Source: Bryopsis sp. KO-2023 (Eukaryota; Chlorophyta; Ulvophyceae; Bryopsidales; Bryopsidaceae). From it: DNA of 64,000 nt. Under the pieces are notes generated by a model, which saw nothing but the letters and a program-made list of their open reading frames with translations, searched no databases and was not told the DNA's origin. The translations under genes and the position numbers were made by a program. The DNA lies in assembly GCA_030272585.1 (NCBI GenBank), contig BSYQ01000011.1:2976001-3040000 (forward strand), in the 5' to 3' direction. Of this stretch, positions 33,179 through 41,429 are shown one piece after another (the first letter of the stretch is position 1; each line of letters starts with the position of its first letter).

Positions 33179-33650
33179 GGTGGATGTCTTGATTCGTCGG
33201 CGGTAGAATCACGTGTCCGTTTGGTGGATTCCGTTGGCGGGTAATCCACGTGACTAATTGGTCACTCTTTGTCAGCGGTTTCTGGCAGCGGTTTCTGGCA
33301 CGTAATTTCTGGCGGGAACGTATTCGTCCGCAGAAACGTCCGCTGGCAGACTCGTTTTGTCCGCTCTGCGGTAACCGCGTGCAGTGTCGACAACTCTCCG
33401 ACAAACGGAAGTACTACTACGCCGTGCTGTGGTCGTAGCGTCCAAGGATCTTGAGAGGGATGATCGAGCGCAGCAACGTGCGTTCTCTTTCGTCCAGCGT
33501 TTGGTTGGTGCGCAGCAACACAAAGTAGGTTCCAGACACGAGGGGAAACCTTCTTCGACCTAGCCGACCCTGATCTTTTGCACCTCGACTGCAAAATCTC
33601 CTGTCGATCTCTTCCACTAAGTAGACTCGACTTGCAGGAAGGGTGCTTCA
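33179..33650 (-). other. Leader of element D
   Basis: About 470 bp between the primer site and the gag ATG. No gene. Some short direct repeats (for example GCGGTTTCTGGCA near 33278-33300). Confidence 0.4.
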
Positions 33651-33662
33651 GCTCCGAAACCA
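33651..33662 (-). promoter_or_regulatory. Primer-binding site of element D
   Basis: TGGTTTCGGAGC on the minus strand, three bases inside the 5' LTR. Identical to the sites in A, C and G. Confidence 0.8.
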
Positions 33663-33665
33663 GTT

Positions 33666-33839
33666 TGTTAGGTCCCTGTAGGTTTTAGTGAGTCGTTGCT
33701 GAAGTTGAGACTGGGGTCACACACTTTCACAAACCAGAGAATTAATTTTACAAGTGTTCTCTCTGAACTTAACCCCCTAGAACCCGTACTAACCCGTACT
33801 ACACACTCGTACTGCAAAATGAGTGCGATCAACGTATCA
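33666..33839 (-). repeat. 5' LTR of element D
   Basis: 174 bp, identical to 3100-3273. The primer site next to it marks it as the 5' LTR of a minus-strand element. Confidence 0.92.
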
Positions 33840-35877
33840 ACTGAACCGATGCACTGCCCACAGTGAAATCCATCAGAACTCGGTGATTGCGTAACCACAC
33901 ATCCCCAAGGTACAAATCAAAATGCTTGGCAGTGATCACTTGACACTCGATTTTCATCCGCAAGCCTTGCATCCGCAAGTTAATCGAGGTGACCCCAACA
34001 ACATGTAAGGGACTGCCATCAGCCATCTCAACTTGTTGACCTTGTGTACACCTGTAACTCAGCCCTATGCTTTCGCAGTAGTGCTTTGAGATATAGGCCA
34101 AACCAGCGGCGCCAGAGTCTAACAAGACTTGACCAGGAGAACCAGAAATTAACGCTTTAAAGGACATTGACATCTGATGATTATGATCCTCTTCCGATAC
34201 CCCTCCAGGTAACGAAGCTACTGGTGGATCATAATAGATATCAACGGGCCAAAGCAAACCTGGTGCTTTTCCGCTACCATGAGCAAACAATTTCGCTCCT
34301 TTACGGTACTGTGCGATCAATCGCATTTTCCCGATTTCTTTAATCTGTACCGCCATGTTGTGAGGAATCAACACGCAGCAACTGGTGGTAGAAGGTGATT
34401 CTTTCTTGCCATTCAAATAATGTTGCATATACTCATGCACATTCTTTCGTCCAGGATCCATCCACACATGATGTCCTGTTACTGACGATGCAAGAAACTT
34501 TTCTCCTGTACGAAACTCTTTACACAACGCAAAGTTCACATCGTTTGTAGACGAGTCCAAAGTAAACTCTCTACTTGCTTCTTGCAAACGATGAAATTCC
34601 GTATCCAAGAGTCGCATCCCAGAGACGCAATCTTTCTCTGGCACCTTCTCTTTCTCACTCAGAAGTACATGATTTTGGACGTCCCCAATGGGATCGACGA
34701 CCATCTCATCCTCTTCTTGAGTTCCACTCTCATTTCTATCAACAGACATAACCTGGTCAGGATCCGTCTTTGATGAAATGTTTTGTTCGGGTTCCAACAT
34801 ATCTGCATCCACTGGATCAGATTTTTCTGTGGCATGTTCCACAACTGTTGGAAAAACTTCTTTCCCGAAACAAGCAAACACACCCTTGCTTACCATTCCA
34901 GAATCACACACGTGACCCGGTTGGTATGGTGCAACGCACTTGAAACACAAACTGGCAGCTCTACGCCTCTCGAGTTCCTTCGGACTCAAGCCAAAAGAGC
35001 GTTTCTCATTTCCCCGACGCATCCGCGTTGGTTGAGAATCACCACCACGACCTGGTGTGAAAGCCGGAGTCGATCGATACTTCTTTCGACTATTCGACCC
35101 TCTGCTCTTTTCGTTTGTTTCATTGCGTTTATTGCTCTTCTTGTCCTCTTCGTCACTCTTCTGTGACAACACTGGCGTTCGCTCATCGTGCGAAACCCCT
35201 TTTGCCAACACATGAGATCGGAAATCCTCATACGAGGTCCATTCCTTTCCCGAAGTATCCGTTGCAACCGCTTCTTTCAACACACTGTGCAAGTTGCGGT
35301 GTAAGAACCAAATCTTGGTGATATCATCCACCTTGGTCTTACGCAGGGTAAAGTATGTGTCCATCTGACGAACATACTCTCCAGTGTCACATTTCCGATT
35401 GATATGGTCCCTGAATGTGGCTAGCTTTTGAGTTATGGCATACTCTGTTGCCAACTCACCAAAACTACCATCATCCATGGCGGTACACATATCCTCCCAC
35501 GATAGGGCACCTTGGGACACACTGTCCTCACCCACACGTGCAATGAGGTGTTTGATCCCCTTGGGACCCAAATAGGTTGGACCTATTTTACCCCACTCGG
35601 AACGAGGCACACCCTCAGCATTCCAGAAAATTTCTAAGGTCACCTTGTGCTCAGCCCATGGACATTGTCCATCGAACTTGTCCGGTTTTCCAACCGCGGA
35701 CCTTTTAGCACCTCTGCGGTTTTCGACCTCTTTCTGAAAATTTTCTTGCTGGGTTCTCAACAAAATCAACTCCCTTTGCAACTCTGCAACTGTGGGAGCT
35801 ACCATTTCTGGCTCCTCGGTCTGACCTCCGACCAAGTCTTGAACCTCAAGGCCAGTAGACCCTTCTGGTTGAGCCAT
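33840..35877 (-). mobile_element. Element A, gag-protease piece
   Basis: One long frame begins near the ATG at 35877 (MAQPEGSTGLEVQ). It has a capsid-like part (about 60-220), a CCHC-like basic part (SLCFKCVAPYQPGHVC), a spacer, and a retropepsin (VLLDSGAAGLAYI) near the left end, where the LTR of D cuts it. It differs from the gag of B, C and D: shorter, with no Gly-rich stretch. It is probably the 5' half of the chromovirus whose pol lies at 1-3099. Confidence 0.8.
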
Positions 35878-36531
35878 TTTCCTCACACCTTCTATTGACC
35901 AAATAAAAGGGAAACTCACTCACTGAAGCTCTCCAAGCACTTCAGTACAACTGTACTCTTTCCACCATCCAAGACACAACTGCCCTTGGTATGCTATGTA
36001 GCACTAAGGCTTCTCGAGAGCACACACACACACACACTAGAGCTCTCTAGGGTCTTGATATTAGATCAAGGAGAATACATCTCAGCAACCCCAGTCACAG
36101 CCCTCACTGATTTTTGTGGGTTTCCAGAAAAACCTCAGCCCACTTTCACTTGCTTATCCACCCAAAAGAAAACACCCCTTTGAGTAGCAACAAGCCCTAT
36201 GGACCCAAACAAGCACACAGCACCACCAAAACTCTCCAACACTTGTCTTAGGGTACTTGACCTGACCCTTACCCTAACCTAGGGTAAACCACTCAGGAAA
36301 AGTGAAAACAACCCAAGCGTTCCTTCGCGAACTCAAACGAAACCTTATAGGCCACCCTGAAAAACGTCAGGATCTTCAAACGGCCATAACTCTCTCGTCT
36401 GAACTCCGATAACCTAACGACAAAATGTTCTGGAAAGCTCTTTTTCTGTAGATACTTTTTGCAACCTTGGAATCCCAATTCCGATACGTGTGCGAGCTGT
36501 AGCAGCCGAAAACGTGCGCTAGTCGTCACTT
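35878..36531 (-). other. Leader of element A
   Basis: About 650 bp without a gene between the primer site and gag. Contains a short (CA)n run near 36020. Confidence 0.4.
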
Positions 36532-36543
36532 GCTCCGAAACCA
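36532..36543 (-). promoter_or_regulatory. Primer-binding site of element A
   Basis: TGGTTTCGGAGC on the minus strand, as in C, D and G. The 5' LTR should begin two bases to the right at 36546 (plus strand TGTTTAG); its right end cannot be fixed, because the other LTR is outside the window. A CATCA near 36700 is a candidate end. Confidence 0.65.
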
Positions 36544-36787
36544 ACTGTTTAGAACCTCTCCTGCACGACCTTGTCGCCAAAAGAAGCCCCTTGGACAGCC
36601 CCTTGAAGTCCTTTAACCCTCCAACCCCATGGGTCCCATCAACCACGTGGAGGAACCTAGCAAGCTAGGCGGACACCCTGTCCAGTCACATCACCCATCA
36701 GGGGGATGTGACATCGACCACCCACTACACCACGCCACCCACGTGGCTAGTGGAGGCGGCACACTCAGGCAAGGAGGGCATAACACA

Positions 36788-37237
36788 ATGTCCGAACAGC
36801 AGCTGGACGAGTGCATGGCGGCTGAAGTGCTCCGCCTTCGGACGGAGTTAGAAAAACAAAGAGTGGAGGTTACTAGACGGCTCAAGCGGGCCTTCACAAA
36901 CGAAACCACCGCTGGGAGGACGGCGAGAGAGTTACTCAGACGCCAGAAAATCGCTCTACTGAGTAACTTAGAGAGTTTGGGGAGGATAGAAGACTTTCAA
37001 AGTCGACTGCGGAAAACCCAAGGGGAAGAGGAAATTCCGGAGGAGAGACTGCAGGAGGTGGTTCGCGAGAGGTCTAGGACTTCTGGGTGGCGACGACAGG
37101 ATTCGAACCAAAAACGGCGGCTGGAAGTCGTGAGTGACATGCACGAGCAGGAGATTAAGCGAGCGAGAGGAGAGGAGAGCGAGAGCGATGGGTTCGAAGT
37201 AACTGATAGCGAGAGTGAGGGAGAGAAGGGAGGTTGA
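36788..37237 (+). CDS. Element H ORF a: small coiled-coil protein
   Basis: 149 residues from the ATG at 36788 (MSEQQLDECMAAEVLRLR). Mostly helix-forming Arg/Glu/Leu-rich sequence, with an acidic C-terminus (SESDGFEVTDSESEGE). No recognised family. It lies 223 bp before ORF b in a different frame. Confidence 0.5.
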   Translation: MSEQQLDECMAAEVLRLRTELEKQRVEVTRRLKRAFTNETTAGRTARELLRRQKIALLSNLESLGRIEDFQSRLRKTQGEEEIPEERLQEVVRERSRTSGWRRQDSNQKRRLEVVSDMHEQEIKRARGEESESDGFEVTDSESEGEKGG

Positions 37238-37460
37238 GACATCGGCAGGAGAGCTCTGGAGGATGTAGAACTCTGGTTGAATGAGGGAGAATATTGGGAG
37301 ACCCAACACATAGATGTGGAGTCATCTTGAGGGGACATAGAGGAGTGTTTTTAAACCCCAAGCCTCGAGGCGTCGAATTCCTTCGACTGAGAAAAAGAGA
37401 ACCAACGGAGCGGGAGGTTTTGCTTTTTGTTTAAAAAAAAAAAAAAAGAGAGAAAAGAGA

Positions 37461-38789
37461 ATGGTTGAATGGCGTCAAAGAGTGGAGGAAGCGATCGAGA
37501 GGATCGAGGCAGGGGCGGTGCAGTCCAGAGAGGGGGCTAGAGCACTGGAGGATTTATTTAGGGGAGAAGAGTCGTTGGCGGAGGAATATACTCGGAACCA
37601 GCTGAAATGGCAGGAGGAGCGACAAAAGCTCATCCAGGAAAACTCCGCCCTTCGACAGGCTGCAAGTGAGGGGGATGCGGGTTCTTCTAGTTCTGCTGCT
37701 CAGGTGATACTCCTGCAGCGTGAACGGGATCAGCTGCTCTTACGAGTGGTTGAACTGGAGGAGTCGCTTCAGGCGGCTCAAGCCAGTATCGCCTCGGAGG
37801 ACTTGGAAACGGTGAGGTTGCGACAGGAAGTCGTGGATCTCGAGGGGCAGCTGAGGCAGACGGATGCAGGAAAACGGCAGATGGAGGAACGGAGAACCGC
37901 GAGAGGATTCAGAGTCGACGACAGCGATGACGATCACAACAGCGGCGGGGATGGAGAAGAGCATGGAAGGAAAAGAGGAGAAAGGGATGACATCGATCAT
38001 GGTGGAGACAGAGAAGGAGGAGAATCTGGCAGAGAGGGAATCAGTGGAGGTGCTGCTAGAGAGGAACAAGAAAGGGATGAAAGAGTGGAGGACCAGGACA
38101 GGATTGATCCCACGGGAGGACGAGAGGGAGGTAGTCAAGGTGGCAGCGGAATCAGAGAGAGGGCGGATCACAATGATGGAGGTGGAGGAACGGATGCAGG
38201 GATCGATCAAGCACAGATCAAAGAGGAGGAGGACAATCCCGGCGGGGACTGGGTTGAGGGGAACTGCTTTTTCTGCAGGTCGCGAAATGCAGTGAAACCC
38301 ATCGGCGGGGCATGTTCTCGGCACCAAGCCTGTCACCGGATTGGTTGTCGAGACCGTGCTTGGTTGGCGGGGAGCTTGGAGCTGGACATGAATGAAGGGG
38401 GCATGGGAACCTTTCGCAGGATATACGCTCCCGAATCGTCAATCGCACCGCCGGCAAACTTCTCCGATCAGACATGTTCTCTATGTCGATTGATCGGAGG
38501 AGCAAATCATTTCCGCTCCATCTACCCGGCGACCTCTCGACCCCGTCTGGAAATCAACCGCGCCATGCATCGAGCTCGGAGTCATGTGCGAGCGGATCAG
38601 TTCCCAGGAGCGTGGGTCGACAATGAGCAGCAGAGCCATCCAGTGGAGACCCTCCTGGATGAGAGATTGATCGAAATCCATGGAGCTACCACTCCTCCAC
38701 TCTCCCGAAAGAGGACTGCCCGAAAAGGAGCAACATCAGCAGCTGCAGCATCCAGCAAACGACAAAGGGGACCCAGTGGCGGCAGCTAG
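37461..38789 (+). CDS. Element H ORF b: coiled-coil protein with Cys/His zinc-like module
   Basis: 442 residues from the ATG at 37461 (MVEWRQRVEEAIERIEAG), preceded by an A-rich run. Coiled coil (about 5-150), then an Asp/Gly/Arg/Glu-rich low-complexity middle, then CFFC, 12 residues, CSRHQACHRIGC, about 42 residues, CSLC. The tail is basic (RKRTARKG, SSKRQRG). Sequence identity to the ORF3 proteins of B, C and D looks low, but the order of parts and Cys spacing match. It precedes a 3' LTR, as ORF3 does. Function unknown. Confidence 0.65.
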   Translation: MVEWRQRVEEAIERIEAGAVQSREGARALEDLFRGEESLAEEYTRNQLKWQEERQKLIQENSALRQAASEGDAGSSSSAAQVILLQRERDQLLLRVVELEESLQAAQASIASEDLETVRLRQEVVDLEGQLRQTDAGKRQMEERRTARGFRVDDSDDDHNSGGDGEEHGRKRGERDDIDHGGDREGGESGREGISGGAAREEQERDERVEDQDRIDPTGGREGGSQGGSGIRERADHNDGGGGTDAGIDQAQIKEEEDNPGGDWVEGNCFFCRSRNAVKPIGGACSRHQACHRIGCRDRAWLAGSLELDMNEGGMGTFRRIYAPESSIAPPANFSDQTCSLCRLIGGANHFRSIYPATSRPRLEINRAMHRARSHVRADQFPGAWVDNEQQSHPVETLLDERLIEIHGATTPPLSRKRTARKGATSAAAASSKRQRGPSGGS

Positions 38790-39332
38790 AGAGAGGGTAA
38801 ATTTCTGGGAGAATAGAAATTAAAAAAAAAAAAAATAATAATAAATAAAAATTGGATAACAGTGAAGAGGGGGATTCCCTTTGTGAAAGGGTGTTATTAC
38901 TGGGTTATCAAAGAGGTGTGGATTTCTGCCAAAATTTTATAAGGCTTTCTTTTTCATATCATTTTCTTGAATTGAGAAAATAAGAGGGGGGATTCTAAAA
39001 AAGAAAGGGGGAGAGACAAATCCTGTGGATTTTCTGGTAGACAAAAAGGGAGAGACAAATCCTGTGGATTTTCTGGTAGCCAATAAGGGAGAGACAAATT
39101 CTGTGGATTTTCTGGTAGAATAAGGGAGGACTTAGAAGTGTTGAATACACTTAATAGGGGGTTTGATGTGGGTGTTGAATACACTCAATGGAGTTTTGAT
39201 GTGGGTGCAAGAGGTGAAATGACCAGTATGGTTGAAAGGAAGAAAGACTGCATGAGATGCAGTGGGTTTTTGATTAAGTTTTGGGTACGCATAGAGTGAT
39301 TTCTATGCGGGTGTAAGGGGGAGCGTCACAGC
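38790..39332 (+). repeat. 3' region of element H with tandem repeats and purine tract
   Basis: Three copies and a fragment of a 39-bp unit (starts 39009, 39048, 39087), each with GGGAGAGACAAAT and TGTGGATTTTCTGGTAG. A 34-bp unit is then doubled at about 39140-39207. AAGGGGGAG near 39317 is a likely polypurine tract. CGTCACAGCTGTGACG (39324-39339) is a perfect 16-nt palindrome across the LTR border. Confidence 0.6.
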
Positions 39333-40723
39333 TGTGACGGAGCTAGAAAGAACATGGCAGATGTACTGCCACCAGATGTAATGATTATTCCGATGATAAT
39401 TCGGAAGAATGGAATTGCCAACTCACACTGATAAACAGTCGTATTCTACGCTGCTCTATGTGAGACCTGGTGGTTCGGACGTCGGGTTCAATTCCTGACG
39501 AGGTCGATGACGTAGGAAAAGTTGTATATTGATACGCTGGAAGATATCGAATAGCTGGCACGCCAACCCATGGCTAGCGCAGAGTACTAGAAGTCTTACT
39601 GCCGGCACTGTCGTTTTATGACATCCGAGGTATGACTTCTACGAAACGTGCGGCTGGGAACACAAGGAGCCAGCGAAAACACTATGGATTCCAGCGAAAC
39701 GGATACAACTCCCTACGAAAAACGATCTCTTAGGCGATACGCACGACTGGCAGTCGGGTCGCTAGTCGACCCCTGTCGTGACGCCGAACTCGCGGCCAGC
39801 ACACATGCGCTAGCGCTAGAACCGGCCGCGAGTATAAATATCCCACAGAATTCTGATAGAGAACAGACAGAACTCGGTGAATACCTCGTTTACTTCTTAC
39901 TTCGGACATCTATCTATAGGAGGACTCTCTTATCGTGACGGACTTAAGGAAAGCTTCGCGACTTACCTTAAACGGGAATCCCGACCGGACGAGGTACTTC
40001 TGGCCAAAGATAGCATCATCCAAGGTTTTCTGAAGTACACTTCTGAAATGGGATACACCATCCCTTCTCTTTCTGTAAAAATATTCTCTTGCTATTATTC
40101 TTGTGTCTCTGAGTGTCTTTATTCAAAATAAGATTGTTTCTGATCAAACTTTGATTCTAGAGGAAATAGGAGTGGAGTCAGAATAGTAAGAGAAGGTGCT
40201 GCCCTTCTCTTAGGAGGTTTTTCTCCACTCAGAGGAGCCGACCTCTCCTCTGAGTGTCTTCTTTTCGTTTTTGGTGTTTGCGTTTTGTGTTTTCTCTCTT
40301 TCTCCAGCTCAGTTTCCAGAGTCCTCTTAGGCCATGGTCTCTTAGCGACCATCCTCCAGGGGACTCCACTTTCTGTCTCACTCTCGGGAGCAAGGCCCTC
40401 TTAGCGGGTGTCTTTGTCGACTTTGACTCGTCTTACTTTCAAGTGCCTGGTCTTAGGCCTTTCGTTATTAGAGGGGTTCGAGACTGTGACTCTCGGATTG
40501 CAGTGTTCGTTAGTGCGACTGGTCTTAGCCGACTTCTTAGGTGACGATAGTTTCAGTGCGTCGCAGTTTAGATACCAAGTTTTTGGATAAGACATTCAAC
40601 GTCGGCATAGTCCGACTTCGTTGCCGTAGACAGACTCTGCGGTAGTTCAGTACGACTCTACCTTCAATCGCGGCGCGAATGAAGAATTAGTAGTTGTGCC
40701 GAATGCGTTTTCGGAGCGTCACA
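39333..40723 (+). repeat. 3' LTR candidate of element H
   Basis: 1391 bp, starting TGTGACG and ending CGTCACA (perfect 7-bp terminal inverted repeats). A TATAAATA box lies 500 bp inside. The second LTR copy is not in the window, so the limits rest on the terminal repeats and the purine tract alone. Confidence 0.6.
39788..39840 (+). promoter_or_regulatory. Hairpin and TATA box in the H LTR
   Basis: ACTCGCGGCC (39788-39797) and GGCCGCGAGT (39824-39833) are perfect inverted repeats; the loop contains the palindrome GCGCTAGCGC. TATAAATA follows directly (39833-39840). Transcription would start about 25-30 bp further right. Confidence 0.55.
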
Positions 40724-41154
40724 GACCCCACCCCCCAACAAGGTATAGAGAAAAGACTGCCAGGGTGCGTTGAAGCGCTGGGGTGGCGGGGGAAGAAGGC
40801 GAGTGGCGTCTTCTTGTTCGTCCGTTACGCATTGCGATGGAGATTGGTAGACTCCTCGACCGATCTGGAAAAACAAATATATATCCTTGCGGAGACTGGT
40901 GCATGTCTTTTTGATTGGACCTGTTCCAGGTCGGTCCAAGCCGACCAACAGAAGCATTCTTTGGGGAAAGAAACGAAAAAACTAGAAACCTTGTGTTGAG
41001 ACTTGTTCATCATACGTCTTCCCTCACTGAGGATACTTGGAAAAGGGAAGGAGGGTGACTGCATCCCATAAACCGGGGATCCGAGGTTCGAATCCTCCTC
41101 TCTCATTGATGTTATTTATTTATTATCTTGACGTGGGGGACATATCCACCACGT
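40724..41154. other. Spacer between elements H and G
   Basis: 431 bp without a credible gene. It has a tRNA-like B-box (GGTTCGAATCC, 41085-41095) near its right end. Confidence 0.4.
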
Positions 41155-41429
41155 TGTTGTGAAATCGCAACTAAGGCGACATTCGATTCAGAGTGTAGTA
41201 AACTGAGAAAGTGCGAATGAAACTAAGTGAGACGAAGTGGGGTTGACTTGTGAATGCGAATGGAATCGTGAGAGGAATAGTAAGGGTGCGAGTAAGAGAG
41301 TGTGGAAGTCTTTAAAAGGGGAGTTAGGGGAACTGAGTTTGTAACAGCCAGACTTTCTGAGAAGGTGTTTTCGAGTGTTTGTTGAACTGTGTCCGAGAAG
41401 AAAGAACGATAAGAAAGAGACTTACAACA
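41155..41429 (+). repeat. 5' LTR of element G
   Basis: 275 bp, 6-bp terminal inverted repeats TGTTGT/ACAACA, identical to 46673-46947 as far as I can read. A weak TTTAAAAG TATA-like word occurs near 41312. Confidence 0.95.

Larger units (their letters stand above)
3100..33839 (-). mobile_element. Element D, nested Ty3/gypsy chromovirus (with insertions inside)
   Basis: D is bounded by two 174-bp direct repeats that I read as identical, running TGATACG to CTAACA on the minus strand. Next to the right LTR is the primer-binding site; next to the left LTR is a long G-run polypurine tract. Internal parts from right to left are gag (30212-33178), pol (25700-30236) and ORF3 (23714-25378 plus 3424-3611). 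It is interrupted by composite B (3612-23713) and by a solo LTR (27825-28245), and has about one further small break. Identical LTRs make it very young. The flanking 5-mers, ATAGA and ACTGA, do not form a clean target duplication, which is odd at this age. Confidence 0.88.
36701..40723 (+). mobile_element. Element H, 3' part of an LTR retroelement
   Basis: Two coiled-coil ORFs (36788-37237, 37461-38789), an AT-rich 3' region with tandem repeats, a purine tract (AAGGGGGAG near 39317) and a 1391-bp LTR candidate. No gag or pol is present here. Element A may have inserted into H, leaving the gag-pol part beyond the left edge of the window; that is an inference. Left limit approximate. Confidence 0.55.

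Noticed and set aside
37740-38336. Long minus-strand frame
   Set aside because: Antisense of the low-complexity middle of the H ORF.
39440-39510. Possible tRNA gene or SINE head (GGTTCAATTCC, 39485-39495, with a good T stem)
   Set aside because: No anticodon arm or A box in place; it lies inside the H LTR candidate.
41025-41107. Possible complete tRNA gene
   Set aside because: Only the T loop and four T-stem pairs are good. The acceptor, D and anticodon arms do not pair well, so I kept it as a B-box hint only.
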